Positions 24,631 through 34,108 of a stretch of 64,000 bases of DNA are shown here, in pieces (positions within the stretch are counted from its first letter, which is position 1; every line of letters begins with the position of its first letter). The position numbers and the translations under genes are program-made. Where the stretch lies: contig NZ_AP021874.1 of assembly GCF_009688945.1 (NCBI RefSeq), forward strand, positions 2,418,001-2,482,000, read 5' to 3'. Origin of the DNA: Desulfosarcina alkanivorans. GTDB taxonomy: Bacteria; Desulfobacterota; Desulfobacteria; Desulfobacterales; Desulfosarcinaceae. The notes beneath the pieces are model-generated. The model was not told the DNA's origin. It saw only the letters and a list, made by a program, of their open reading frames with translations, and did no database searches.

Positions 24631-26381
24631 CCCTGAATCGTTTTCACCTGCTTCCAGACCGGGCTTTCCGACAAGCTGTCCTGATCGTCAACCGCCTCAC
24701 GGACCTGCGCGAAAACGCGTTCGACCAGCCGTTCCTTTCCCGCCGCCAGGCGAATAACGCCCTGCAGCAGAAAGAAACTGAGCAACAGGACGAGAGCAAT
24801 CGTCCAGAAGGCGTGCAGGAAAAAATCACCGGAAAGAATCGTTCCTGAAAAAAAGTTCACCGCCGTCAGCCAGCCCGCATAGCCCAGCACGCCCAGCACC
24901 GGAAGGTTGAAGACCAGCTGCAGCAGTCCGCCGCTCAGCCGCCGGCCGGACCGCGACAGTTCATCCTCCAGGGCCTCATTCCAGACCTGGGCCAGATGCT
25001 GTCCGATTTCCTCGCCGTGACCCGGGGCACGCCGGACCTCGCGGACCGTGGGGGAAAACCGTGCGGCGATCAAGGTTTCGGCGATATCGGGCCACCTGCT
25101 GGCAATGGACTTGTCGTAGCGGTTCAGGGCAACGCCGGCCCCGGCGCCGCGATCGGCCGCATCCGTGGATTTTTTTGAGCCGGCATAATGCCTGATGGCG
25201 GAAACGGCCCCGGCCATCTGGCGCACCGGGTTGCCGAACCGCAGCAGTGAGGCGAGGCCGGTACCGAATACCAGGATCCGGGCCCATACCGCCACCAGCC
25301 ACCCCACGGGGCCCAGCCATCGCTGGGCCAGCTGCTGGTAAAGCCGGACGTTGATCCCGTGCGCCAGGGAGGCGCCATTGCCCCGGAAGGCGTCGGCCGC
25401 CTGCCGCATGGCATCGGCTTCAGAGGCCGCCATCTGCCGGGAGGCCGCATCCAGATGGGCTTTCTCCTTTCGCGCTTCGCTGCGAACGGATTCTTCGAGG
25501 TAGGTACTCAGGTTGCGGGCGTTCTCCAGCCGCCGGTCAACCGAGTACCCGGACCGATTGAAGGTGTCGACGATCAGCTGCCGCAGCTGGTCGAATTGGT
25601 CGCGGCCATGCTTGGGCAGGGTTGCAGGGTCCCAGGCGGGATCATCGAGCTGGCTTCTGGCGGAGACACACAGAACCGCTGCCGGTTCGGTCGACCAGGC
25701 GTCGCGAATATAACGGTCGAATTCCGGCAAGATGGTGTCGGTGAGTTCGGATTCCGCCAGCCGGTCGCATTTGTTGACCACCACCACCAGGCTCTCGCCG
25801 CTGAACAGACGCACGTAAGGGGCCAGAAAATCCGTATGGTCCCGGCGCCTGGGATTCTCCCCGTCGAACACGCAGACGAGCACGTCGGACAGGGTGATGG
25901 CCTGGTGAATGACAGGGATATGGCGATCCTGGTGGGTGCTGTCCGTATCCGGGGTGTCAATGAGAATGATGTTTTCCAGGGCCTCGGCCGAGGCACTGGT
26001 GCGGACCAGGATGTTTTCAGGCCCCAACCGGTCCACCAGTTGGCCGGCATCGGCCGTTTGCCGGCAAAAAGCCAGCACACGCCGGGTGGTCGGTCGGCGG
26101 TGGCCGGCCGGTGAGAGGGCGTCCCCTCCGGCCAGGGCGTTGAGGAGGGTGGACTTGCCCGAGCCGCATGGGCCCACCAGGGTGACCACCAGTTTGCGGT
26201 CGAAACGTTCGGCCAGCCGGTCCAGCATGAGAAGGGCCTCGTCGCAGGTTTTCTGCAGGCCGGCGGCAGGACGCCACAGGGGGATGCCGGCCAGCGATTG
26301 GGCCAGCGCCCGGATGTCCGACTTTACGGTTTCCACCTCTGCCATGGCCCGGAGCCGGGTCGTCTGTGCGTCCATCATCAT
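24615..26381 (-). CDS. Dynamin-like GTPase, membrane-associated (second of a pair)
   Basis: A 588-residue GTPase with P-loop GPCGSGKST at about residues 70-78, G3 in LIDTPDTD and G4 NKCD. A long helical region with EARKEKAHLDAASRQM follows, then two hydrophobic C-terminal segments (LLQLVFNLPVLGVLGYAGW and FFLHAFWTIALVLLLSFFLL). Large GTPases of this layout are bacterial dynamin-like proteins (YfjP/EngB-related) that act at membranes. It overlaps the upstream GTPase gene by 4 bp (ATGA), so the two are translationally coupled and may form heteromers. The last residues (LTDS) and stop are encoded by the MITE-like repeat, suggesting the original C-terminus was altered by insertion. Confidence 0.85.
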   Translation of the reverse strand: MMMDAQTTRLRAMAEVETVKSDIRALAQSLAGIPLWRPAAGLQKTCDEALLMLDRLAERFDRKLVVTLVGPCGSGKSTLLNALAGGDALSPAGHRRPTTRRVLAFCRQTADAGQLVDRLGPENILVRTSASAEALENIILIDTPDTDSTHQDRHIPVIHQAITLSDVLVCVFDGENPRRRDHTDFLAPYVRLFSGESLVVVVNKCDRLAESELTDTILPEFDRYIRDAWSTEPAAVLCVSARSQLDDPAWDPATLPKHGRDQFDQLRQLIVDTFNRSGYSVDRRLENARNLSTYLEESVRSEARKEKAHLDAASRQMAASEADAMRQAADAFRGNGASLAHGINVRLYQQLAQRWLGPVGWLVAVWARILVFGTGLASLLRFGNPVRQMAGAVSAIRHYAGSKKSTDAADRGAGAGVALNRYDKSIASRWPDIAETLIAARFSPTVREVRRAPGHGEEIGQHLAQVWNEALEDELSRSGRRLSGGLLQLVFNLPVLGVLGYAGWLTAVNFFSGTILSGDFFLHAFWTIALVLLLSFFLLQGVIRLAAGKERLVERVFAQVREAVDDQDSLSESPVWKQVKTIQGLTDS

Positions 26382-28336
26382 GTTTTCTCCAGCGCCCGGC
26401 CACAGTGCTCCAGGCTTTTGGCCATTGACGCAATCCGGCGGGCAGCAGTGTCGAGCGCGTCCCGGCCCTGTTGCAGCAAGGATCCGGTAATCATCTCTTC
26501 AAACAGCGCGGCGATGGCCGTCAGCTTGTATGTGAGCCAGGCCCGGGCCACCGGGCCCAGCAATGCTTCCAGCTGTCTGAGGTCGGCTTTTTTCATACCC
26601 GCAGTGGCCGGGATGGCCACCAGGGCATACAGGTCGTTGAGTCCGAAAAGGCCGGCCAGCTTCACCTTCATCCCCACGGCCCCCACGGGGTCCCCGGTGT
26701 GCAGGACATAGGTCACGGCGGCGGTGGCGGGAATGATGTTGAGCAGGGCGGAAAAAGTCTGCCGGATCTGATCGAAGGTCGTCAACCGTTCACGCTGCTC
26801 GCCGACCAGCCGCTGAAGGTCGGATTCCAGCTGGCGGGTAAGACCCAGCAGGGCCTCCTGCCGACCCAGCATATCCTCTGCGGCAGCCGACCAGTTCCGG
26901 CTGCGAAGCGCCTCCTGGGCGTCCTTCAGGACGGGATGATGGGGAACGCGAAAGGTAACCATGCCCGCATCGGTCCGATGCACGGACACACCGGTTTTTC
27001 CCCCCAGGTGCCGGACGGCCTGGCCCAGCGATGCGGCCGCGGGATCGCTTTCCGGCAATTCAAGCACAACCGCCGGGTCAACCGCCGCCTGACGAAGGCG
27101 GCCGGCCGCCCTGACCAGATCGGCTTCCATCGCCGCCGCGGTTTCGCCGCCGGTCGGCACCGGGTCCGGGTTCGCCCTAGTGCCGCCGATCCATTTGGCG
27201 GCCCGCATCAGCAGACGCACCGGGGTCTCCACCACCCGACCGGTCCGGCGCATGATCTTGACATGGACCGGATCGGTTTCCTGCCAGATCTCCGAAAAAC
27301 GACGAACCACCGCGTCCATGGGCAGATGCCCCAGCGCGTCCCGGACGCAGCGCTGCTGGACCGCACCCAGACTCTCCAGGTAAAGCGACAGGTGGTCGAC
27401 TGACGCCCGGGCATCATGCAGGAAGCCCTGTCCCTGCCGGACGACATCGCTGAACAGGGACCGATGAAGATCGCCTCTCACCTGTCGGGGATCCATTTGC
27501 GCCAACGCATCCATGAGGCCGGGCCGTCCTGGATCAAGCGGCACGAGGGTCATGGGCCGCTGTCCGGCGGCCACCCGGTTGTCTTCCCCGGCCCGGTAGA
27601 CGCCCAGAACATGTTGCGGCGACCGGTTGCCATACAGGTTCCGGGCCACCGTTGCGGCATGCTCCATTACTTCCTTATCGGTGAAATCGGGATAGGCCCG
27701 GTAGACCAGAAAGCATTTGCGCGTGCCGACGGCGGTAAGCATACGGGCGATGAAATCGGTGTTGTCGCGGTTGTTGTAATTGGCGTTGGTGAAGATGTAA
27801 ACGAGCACGTCGGCCGCCTGAAGGGACCGTTCGGCCATCTCCCGGTTCTGGTAGCTTCCACCCGAACCGGTGTCGAAGTCGGGGGTGTCCACCAGGGCCA
27901 GGTCCTTCGGCAGGCCGCCGCCGTAATGAAGCAGCGGGTCACCGGGGGTGGTGAGCTGATCCATTCGTTCCATCTGCTGCGGCGGACAGCCAAAAGGGTC
28001 GAAAAGGGCCTCGGCGATACCGGGGGTATGCCGGTGGGCGGCACTGATCGACACGAGCATGCGACGGTTGATGCCGGCCCGGCCACCGGTGGGGGAAACG
28101 GTTTCACCGGCAAGCGTGTTGAACAGGGTTGACTTTCCCGACGAGCCGCCGCCGCAGATGGCCGCCACCAGCGGGAAACCGGGCATCAACCGGGGAAGCA
28201 GGCGGGTTTCCACGGACTGTTTCCAGCCTTCGATGGCCGATCGTCGATCCAGGGCCATCAACTCGGCCAGGGCCGCGGCATCGTCCTTGAGCGTACGCAC
28301 AGCGCCCAGGGTGTCTTCGTCGTATAGCGGATCCAC
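26378..28336 (-). CDS. Dynamin-like GTPase (first of a pair)
   Basis: A 652-residue GTPase: P-loop GGGSSGKSTLFNTLAG at about residues 62-77, a switch-I region with TGGRAGINRRMLV, G3 LVDTPDFDTGSGG, and a G4-like FLVYRAYPDFTD in place of a canonical NKxD, so guanine specificity may differ. The C-terminal part has predicted hydrophobic helices (FSALLNIIPATAAVTYVL and LFGLNDLYALVAIPATAGM), consistent with membrane interaction. Starts at ATG 28336. Its stop overlaps the start of the second GTPase. Function of such pairs is unknown; membrane remodelling is the family expectation. Confidence 0.8.
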   Translation of the reverse strand: MDPLYDEDTLGAVRTLKDDAAALAELMALDRRSAIEGWKQSVETRLLPRLMPGFPLVAAICGGGSSGKSTLFNTLAGETVSPTGGRAGINRRMLVSISAAHRHTPGIAEALFDPFGCPPQQMERMDQLTTPGDPLLHYGGGLPKDLALVDTPDFDTGSGGSYQNREMAERSLQAADVLVYIFTNANYNNRDNTDFIARMLTAVGTRKCFLVYRAYPDFTDKEVMEHAATVARNLYGNRSPQHVLGVYRAGEDNRVAAGQRPMTLVPLDPGRPGLMDALAQMDPRQVRGDLHRSLFSDVVRQGQGFLHDARASVDHLSLYLESLGAVQQRCVRDALGHLPMDAVVRRFSEIWQETDPVHVKIMRRTGRVVETPVRLLMRAAKWIGGTRANPDPVPTGGETAAAMEADLVRAAGRLRQAAVDPAVVLELPESDPAAASLGQAVRHLGGKTGVSVHRTDAGMVTFRVPHHPVLKDAQEALRSRNWSAAAEDMLGRQEALLGLTRQLESDLQRLVGEQRERLTTFDQIRQTFSALLNIIPATAAVTYVLHTGDPVGAVGMKVKLAGLFGLNDLYALVAIPATAGMKKADLRQLEALLGPVARAWLTYKLTAIAALFEEMITGSLLQQGRDALDTAARRIASMAKSLEHCGRALEKT

Positions 28337-28468
28337 CTGGAAACAGCCTCCTTTCTACGGAACCCCGCGTCACACGTACAACGGTGATGAAACGGTTGAC
28401 AAGTCGCGGGTGACGCCCATCTTAATGGAACCACCAACGCGTCGTAACACAGCGATCGGAGTGACACG

Positions 28469-28720
28469 ATGGCCTGGATCAACGTTCCGGGTCTGGCCGG
28501 CAGGGTATACTTACCCGACGATGCCGGCCAGGTCCCTAAAAAACACCCGTGCATGGCGTGCTTTTCCTGCCAGTGGTGCGACGAGAACCGCTGCCGGGTG
28601 TGCCGGGACGGCCGGAACGAAGAGGCAAACCCCATCGACCCCGCTTCCAAGGGCTGCTGCGACCGCAAACAAGGAGCCTGCCCGTCAAATCTCAAATCAC
28701 AAGCACCAAATTTCAAATAA
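28469..28720 (+). CDS. Small Cys-rich protein
   Basis: An 83-residue protein with a GGAG about 8 nt before its ATG. It holds a dense cysteine block, HPCMACFSCQWCDENRCRVCR (paired CxxC/CxxxxC spacing), and a second CC further on, suggesting a zinc or iron-sulfur site. The N-terminus MAWINVPGLAGRVYLPD is hydrophilic to neutral and there is no signal peptide. The last residues (SNLKSQAPNFK) are encoded by the left arm of an intergenic inverted repeat, so the original C-terminus ended earlier or was replaced. It is divergent from the GTPase pair. I do not recognise the family; function unknown. Confidence 0.65.
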   Translation: MAWINVPGLAGRVYLPDDAGQVPKKHPCMACFSCQWCDENRCRVCRDGRNEEANPIDPASKGCCDRKQGACPSNLKSQAPNFK

Positions 28721-28788
28721 ATTCCAAATTACAACTTCCAAAATCCAAAAAACGCCCGTACTTATTTGGAATTTGTCTATTGTGATTT
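28694..28788. repeat. CAAATT-type intergenic inverted repeat, copy 1
   Basis: Two 27-bp arms (28694-28720 and 28762-28788) that match as reverse complements at about 21 of 27 positions, including AAATCACAA, AAATT and CAAATAA blocks, separated by 41 bp. Similar A+T-rich inverted repeats occur at 32901-33063 and 36912-37042. The left arm overlaps the 3' end of the small Cys-rich gene. Confidence 0.7.
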
Positions 28789-28830
28789 ACTGTTTTCCTT
28801 CCACCTTCAGCCTAACTCCCTGCAGCTTAT

Positions 28831-29769
28831 TCACCTCAACTTATCCCAAAACGCCCTGCCGGCCGACTCCTGCCGGTTTCCGCCCGGAGGCGGCGGCGGT
28901 GCCGACGGACCGCCGCTCCGGGGGCGCGTTCCCCGCAGCCGGCTGATGCGTTCCTCCACCGGCGGATGCGTGGAGAACAGGCTCTGCAGGCTTTTGCCGG
29001 ACAAGGGGTTGACGATGAACATGTGCGCCGTTGAGGGATTGGCGTCCATGGGAATCCGCCGGGAGTAGGCCCCCAGCTTTTCAAGGGCCCTGGCCAGCCC
29101 TTCCGGACTGCCGGCGATCTGCGCACCGGTGGCGTCCGCCAGGTATTCACGGGAGCGGGACACGGCCATCTGGATAATCATGGCCGCCATGGGAGCAACG
29201 ATGGACATGGCAATCATGCCGATGGTTCCCATACCGCCGCCGTTGTCATCATCCCGGTTCATGCCCCCGAAAATCGCCGACCAGCGTGCCATGGATGCGA
29301 GCATCATGATGGCCCCGGCCATGGTGGCGGCAATCGTACCGATCAGAATATCCCGGTTCTTCACATGGGCCAGTTCATGGGCCAGCACCCCCATGACCTC
29401 CTGCCGGTTCATGAGTGACAGCAGCCCCTGGGTGACCGCCACGACGGCGTTGTCCGGGTTTCGCCCCGTGGCAAAAGCATTGGGCGCCTCTTTGGGAATG
29501 ATGTACACCTTGGGCATGGGCAGGCCGGCCTGACGGGAAAGGGTCTGCACCATCTCGAAAAGGTCAGGGGCCTGCTGCGGCGTCGCCTCCCGCGCCTGGT
29601 ACATTTTCAGGACGATCTTGTCCGAATACCAGTAGCTGAAAAAGTTCATCCCTGCTGCCAGCACCAGCGCAATGATCATCCCCTGACGCCCGCCCAGCAA
29701 GTTTCCCACGACCATGATGAAAGCCGTCATGATCGCCAGCAAAAGGGTTGTTTTGAGCTGATTGCCCAT
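28831..29769 (-). CDS. htpX: Membrane metalloprotease HtpX
   Basis: A zinc-dependent inner-membrane endopeptidase (M48) that degrades misfolded membrane proteins. Of 312 residues, two N-terminal helices (about 8-21 and 29-48) are followed by the zinc motif HELAH (131-135) with the third ligand Glu208 in SREYLAD, and another pair of hydrophobic segments between. The Pro/Gly-rich C-terminus ([16 protein letters not shown]) is probably disordered. Start ATG 29769. It is divergent from Hsp20, with Lon next, so this block groups three proteostasis genes. Confidence 0.95.
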   Translation of the reverse strand: MGNQLKTTLLLAIMTAFIMVVGNLLGGRQGMIIALVLAAGMNFFSYWYSDKIVLKMYQAREATPQQAPDLFEMVQTLSRQAGLPMPKVYIIPKEAPNAFATGRNPDNAVVAVTQGLLSLMNRQEVMGVLAHELAHVKNRDILIGTIAATMAGAIMMLASMARWSAIFGGMNRDDDNGGGMGTIGMIAMSIVAPMAAMIIQMAVSRSREYLADATGAQIAGSPEGLARALEKLGAYSRRIPMDANPSTAHMFIVNPLSGKSLQSLFSTHPPVEERISRLRGTRPRSGGPSAPPPPPGGNRQESAGRAFWDKLR

Positions 29770-29998
29770 CGCTATCTTCTCCTTTTTCCCAAGAACGTTT
29801 CGGTTTCACCAACCTGCCCCGCTATGGGTTCTCTCACGAGTGAACAAATATAACGCTGATTCCTGCAAAGGCAACAACAGCCGGACAATCCCCCTTAACG
29901 GCTTTACAACCACTCATTTCGGTGCTAAATTTAGCGGGTTGTCTGAATCGATGGAACCGCATCACACCTATAACAGGAAACAGGTTCGGGGAAACATC

Positions 29999-30451
29999 AT
30001 GGACTACATCAAGATTAGATTTGGAAGCAATTTTGATCCCACCGGCCAAAACCTGGGCAAAAGTATCCAGGAGATATTCAGGCCGCGGCCCGTCAGCCCT
30101 ATGTTTTCATCTCGGGAACACATGTGGACGCCACAGATGGACATCTTTGAAACACCGGAGGAGATTATGATCTGGGCCGAGATCTCCGGTGTGGAGAAAG
30201 ATGACCTGGACCTGGAAATCAACTCCCGCGCGGTGAAAGTCTCCGGCATCCGCCGGGAAATGTCCCGGGTGCCCAACGGCACTTACCGGCTCGCCGAAAT
30301 CCAGTACGGCCGGTTCGAACGCATTCTTTATCTGCCTTCCCCCGTAGACACGGAAGTGGTGTCCTCGACCTTCACCAACGGGCTGCTGAAAATCAGGATC
30401 GCCAAGCTCAGGCTGGACAAAGTGCATCAGATTCCCATCAGCGAAGAATAA
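29999..30451 (+). CDS. Small heat shock protein, Hsp20 family
   Basis: A 150-residue ATP-independent holdase chaperone. The alpha-crystallin domain is clear: MDIFETPEEIMIWAEISGVEKDDLDLEI, VSGIRREM and the C-terminal GLLKIRIAKL, close to the usual A-x-x-x-N-G-V-L signature region in form (TNGLLKI). The N-terminal arm (RFGSNFDPTGQNLGKSIQEIF) is variable as usual. ATG 29999 has GGGGAA upstream; the longer open frame is spurious. It precedes lon by 92 bp, so they may be cotranscribed. I do not see a clear heat-shock promoter or CIRCE element. Confidence 0.9.
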   Translation: MDYIKIRFGSNFDPTGQNLGKSIQEIFRPRPVSPMFSSREHMWTPQMDIFETPEEIMIWAEISGVEKDDLDLEINSRAVKVSGIRREMSRVPNGTYRLAEIQYGRFERILYLPSPVDTEVVSSTFTNGLLKIRIAKLRLDKVHQIPISEE

Positions 30452-30543
30452 AGTTTTCCTCACAGGCCCGCAGGCCCGACAAGCGTTTAACAGGCCCGGG
30501 CGACAACGGACCTTTCCCGTACCCACCCTTTAAGGAGGGCGCC

Positions 30544-32895
30544 ATGCAAGACAAGCAACCGTCATTGGACTACAACACGGATAATATTCCGAACGTGCTT
30601 CCCATCCTGCCCCTGTTCGATGCGACCCTGTTCCCCAAAATGGTGTTGCCCCTGGTGGTGATGAAAGGCGAATCGGTCCACCTGATCGATGAGGCCATGG
30701 CCCATGACCGCATGATCGGTCTGCTGGTGGCCAAAAAGCAGGAAAATGTGAAACCGGACCCCGACAACGGAGACCTGGCCACGGTCGGCACGGCCGCCAT
30801 GATTCTGAAGATGGCCAAGACCGAAGACAACCGGATACAGCTGCTGGTTCAGGGCCTGAGCCGGTTCCGGATCAAGTCATACCAGAAAGGGAAACCCTAC
30901 CTGGTGGCCGACGTGGAGCACTTCAGCGACATCGACCACACGGACAACGAGACCGAGGCCCTGATGGCCAACGTCATCAAACAGTTCGGCCGCATCGTGC
31001 AGCTGTCTCCGGGGTTGCCCCAGGAAATGGCATCCATGGCCACCTCCATCAAGGAGCCCGGCACCCTGGCGGATATGGTGGCATCCACGATCAACTCCAC
31101 GCCCGAGGAAAAGCAGAAGGTCCTGGAAATGCAGGATTCCACCAAACGCCTCAAGGCCGTTACCAAACTGGTTCACCACCAGCTTGAAATTCTGGAACTG
31201 GGCAACAAGATCCAGTCCCAGGTCAAGGGGGACATGGACAAGCGCCAGCGGGAGTACTATCTGCGACAGCAGCTCAAGGCCATCAAAGAGGAACTGGGGG
31301 AGACCGATGAGGGCACGGTGGAACTGGACGAGTACCGGGCCAAGATTTTAGAAAAGGACCTGCCTGAAGAAGCGGTGAAGGAAGCCGAAAGGGAACTGGA
31401 CCGTCTCGGGCGCATGCACCCCTCTTCAGCCGAGTACACGGTAGCCATGACCTACCTGGACTGGCTTACCGAACTGCCCTGGAATGAAAGCACCAAAGAC
31501 AACCTGGATATCAAAAAAGCCCGCAAGGTGCTTGACGAGGACCATTTCGGTCTGGAAAAACCCAAGCGACGCATCATCGAGTACCTGGCCGTACGGAAAT
31601 TAAAACCCGACTCCAAGGGTCCGATCCTCTGCCTTGCCGGCCCTCCGGGAACCGGCAAGACATCGCTGGGCAACTCCATTGCCCGGGCTCTGGGCCGCAA
31701 GTTTCACCGGATTTCCCTGGGCGGCGTTCGTGACGAGGCTGAAATCAGGGGGCACCGGCGCACTTACGTGGGCGCCCTGCCCGGCCGGATCGTCCAGGGG
31801 CTTCGGCGGGCCGGATCGAACAACCCCATTTTCATGCTGGACGAAATCGACAAGGTGGGCTCCGATTTTCGGGGCGACCCCTCGTCGGCCCTGCTCGAAG
31901 TGCTGGACCCGGAGCAGAACTTCTCCTTTTCCGACCACTACCTGGACGTGCCTTTTGACCTGTCCAAAGTGATGTTCATCACCACCGCCAACATGCTGGA
32001 CACCATCCCCTCGGCCCTGCTGGACCGCATGGAGGTCATCCAGCTGCTGGGCTATACGGAGGACGAGAAGGTCAAGATCGCCGCCCGGTACCTGATCCCC
32101 CGCCAGCGCGAGGCCCACGGCCTCAAGGCCAAACAGATCTCCATCACCACCGGTGCGGTTCGCCGCATCATTGCCGGATACACCCGCGAGGCCGGCTTGC
32201 GGAACCTGGAGCGGGAAATCGCCACCGTCTGCCGGGGCGTGGCCGCCGCCATTGCCGAAGGGAAAATCAAGAAAGCCTCCGTCAAGGTGGACGACGTGGC
32301 CGAATACCTGGGGCCGGTCAAGCTTCAGGCGGAAGCCAAGGCCCGCATGACCACCCCCGGCGTGGCCATGGGCCTGGCCTGGACCCCCACCGGCGGCGAC
32401 CTTCTGTTCATCGAAGCCACAGCCATGAAGGGCAAGAAAGGGCTCACCCTCACCGGCCAGTTGGGGGACGTGATGAAAGAGTCGGCCACGGCAGCCCTGA
32501 GTTTCATCCGCGCCAACGCGAAACGGTTGGGCGTTGATGAAACGTTCTTCGACGAGCATGACATTCACATCCATGTGCCCGCCGGCGCCATTCCCAAGGA
32601 CGGCCCGTCTGCCGGCGTCACCATGCTCACGGCCCTGGTATCGCTGCTGAAAAACAAGCCCATTAAAAAAGATCTGGCCATGACCGGTGAGATCACGCTG
32701 CGCGGCCAGGTGCTTCCCGTGGGCGGCATCAAGGAAAAGATGCTGGCGGCCCATCGTGCCGGCATCAAGACCATTCTCATTCCCAAATGGAACGAAAAAG
32801 ACCTGGTGGATCTGCCCCAGAAAGTGCGCAACGATATCGATTTCCACTTTCTGGACAAGATGATCGATGTGCTGAAAATCGCCATCAAAGCGTAA
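30544..32895 (+). CDS. lon: ATP-dependent protease Lon
   Basis: A 783-residue cytoplasmic serine-lysine protease. The N-terminal substrate-binding domain (VLPILPLFDATLFPKMVLPL) is followed by a helical region (QREYYLRQQLKAIKEELGE), an AAA+ module with Walker A at about 366-374 (GPPGTGKTS), the MLDEIDK Walker B and the proteolytic domain with catalytic Ser689 (DGPSAGVTM) and Lys732 (GGIKEKML). Length is standard for LonA. A strong AAGGAGG lies 6 nt before ATG 30544. It follows hsp20 on the same strand. Confidence 0.97.
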   Translation: MQDKQPSLDYNTDNIPNVLPILPLFDATLFPKMVLPLVVMKGESVHLIDEAMAHDRMIGLLVAKKQENVKPDPDNGDLATVGTAAMILKMAKTEDNRIQLLVQGLSRFRIKSYQKGKPYLVADVEHFSDIDHTDNETEALMANVIKQFGRIVQLSPGLPQEMASMATSIKEPGTLADMVASTINSTPEEKQKVLEMQDSTKRLKAVTKLVHHQLEILELGNKIQSQVKGDMDKRQREYYLRQQLKAIKEELGETDEGTVELDEYRAKILEKDLPEEAVKEAERELDRLGRMHPSSAEYTVAMTYLDWLTELPWNESTKDNLDIKKARKVLDEDHFGLEKPKRRIIEYLAVRKLKPDSKGPILCLAGPPGTGKTSLGNSIARALGRKFHRISLGGVRDEAEIRGHRRTYVGALPGRIVQGLRRAGSNNPIFMLDEIDKVGSDFRGDPSSALLEVLDPEQNFSFSDHYLDVPFDLSKVMFITTANMLDTIPSALLDRMEVIQLLGYTEDEKVKIAARYLIPRQREAHGLKAKQISITTGAVRRIIAGYTREAGLRNLEREIATVCRGVAAAIAEGKIKKASVKVDDVAEYLGPVKLQAEAKARMTTPGVAMGLAWTPTGGDLLFIEATAMKGKKGLTLTGQLGDVMKESATAALSFIRANAKRLGVDETFFDEHDIHIHVPAGAIPKDGPSAGVTMLTALVSLLKNKPIKKDLAMTGEITLRGQVLPVGGIKEKMLAAHRAGIKTILIPKWNEKDLVDLPQKVRNDIDFHFLDKMIDVLKIAIKA

Positions 32896-32900
32896 AATTT

Positions 32901-33063
32901 AAAATTCCAATAACCAAAATACTAATACATTCCAAATCACAAGATCCAATTCTCAGACCCATTCGAAGCCTGAGCCATAAAATGAAAGCCAACCGATGGT
33001 TTTGATTTTGAGTTTTGGAACTTGTGATTTATTTGGAATCTGTTATTTGGCGATATGAATTTT
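32901..33063. repeat. CAAATT-type intergenic inverted repeat, copy 2
   Basis: A long imperfect A+T-rich palindrome between lon and rlpA. The left arm (from 32901) has AATTCCAATAACCAAAAT and ATTCCAAATCACAAG; the right arm (33016-33063) has their complements, CTTGTGATTTATTTGGAAT and TTATTTGG. Same family as 28694-28788 and 36912-37042, with a longer, different central segment. Confidence 0.65.
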
Positions 33064-33111
33064 CATTGATCTACAATCAAATCGCTGAGAAATCTCCGGA
33101 GACGGCATCCA

Positions 33112-33897
33112 TTGAGGAATCTGAAAAAAGGAACCGGAACGCGACCCTGCCCGCCCCTGGCCGGAACCATTCGGGGCCGGCATGGGCTGCTCCTGACCGC
33201 ACTGGCCGGCATGTTTATCATCCAGGCATGTGCCTCCACGTCGCCGCCACCGACTCCCAAAGGCCACCCCAAGCCCTACCGGGTGGACGGCACCTGGTAC
33301 AAGCCCATGCCCGACGCAAAGGACTTCTCACAGCAGGGAATCGCCTCCTGGTACGGCAAGAAGTTCCACGGGCGAAAAACGTCCAGCGGCGAAGTCTACA
33401 ACATGTATGCCATGACCGCGGCCCACAAGACCCTGCCCCTGGGCACCTGGGTCCGTGTCCGGCGTCTGGACAACGGCAGGCAGATCGTGGTCCGGGTCAA
33501 TGATCGGGGGCCCTTCGTTCATGGCCGGATCATCGATCTCTCCTACACCGGGGCCAAGCGGCTGGGCATGGTCGGTCCCGGCACGGCCCGGGTGGAAATT
33601 GTGGCCCTGGGCAAGCGCCGTCAGACGGCATCCGGCGAGGCCTTCGTGCCCATGGATTATTACAATGGCAAATTCACCTTTCAGGTGGGCGCCTTCTCCA
33701 GCCGGGACAATGCCGAGCGTCTGAGGGCCAGGCTGGACCGGTCTTTTACCAATGCCCACATCACCGCCTATGATCGGGGCGACGCGGTCTTCTACCGGGT
33801 CCGGGTGGGCCGCTGCAGCGACCTTGCCACCGCTGAAAAGTATGAGCGGCACCTGGCCGACAGCGGGTATCCGGATGCCTTTATCGTGGCCGAATAG
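33112..33897 (+). CDS. rlpA: RlpA-type septal ring lytic transglycosylase with SPOR domain
   Basis: A 261-residue outer-membrane lipoprotein. The signal ends in the lipobox FIIQAC. The RlpA double-psi beta-barrel runs from about residue 80: GIASWYGKKFHGRKTSSGEVYNMYAMTAAHKTLPLGT..VRVNDRGPFVHGRIIDLS, with the key His and Asp of the family. The C-terminal 75 residues are a SPOR domain (KFTFQVGAFSSRDNAERLRARL), which binds septal denuded peptidoglycan. The start is a TTG at 33112 with GGAG about 10 nt upstream. Confidence 0.93.
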   Translation: MRNLKKGTGTRPCPPLAGTIRGRHGLLLTALAGMFIIQACASTSPPPTPKGHPKPYRVDGTWYKPMPDAKDFSQQGIASWYGKKFHGRKTSSGEVYNMYAMTAAHKTLPLGTWVRVRRLDNGRQIVVRVNDRGPFVHGRIIDLSYTGAKRLGMVGPGTARVEIVALGKRRQTASGEAFVPMDYYNGKFTFQVGAFSSRDNAERLRARLDRSFTNAHITAYDRGDAVFYRVRVGRCSDLATAEKYERHLADSGYPDAFIVAE

Positions 33898-33903
33898 GAC
33901 AGA

Positions 33904-34056
33904 GGATCCAAGGGGTCGAGGATTCGAGGTGCCAAGGAAAATGCTCGCGAAGGACAAAAAGTTCAATAAACGTTGGTAGAATATTTCTGCATATCCAGCC
34001 TAATAATAGATAGGATACATCCACTTGGCCCCTTGAGCCCTCGAATCCTTGAACCC
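33904..34056. repeat. Imperfect intergenic inverted repeat (GAATCCTTGA type)
   Basis: The left arm (33904-33936, with GGGTCGAGGATTCGAGG and TGCCAAGG) and right arm (34021-34056, with CCACTTGGCCCCTTGAGC and CCTCGAATCCTTGAACCC) are imperfect reverse complements around about 85 bp. The block lies between rlpA and gmhB, with no open frame of note. Confidence 0.6.
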
Positions 34057-34108
34057 TTTTCACCGGCACCATTCGCCTCTAACGCTCTCCAAAGGGTAAA
34101 TATTCATT

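Noticed and set aside
31600..32847. 415-codon minus-strand frame opposite lon
   Set aside because: Antisense shadow of a fully conserved gene.
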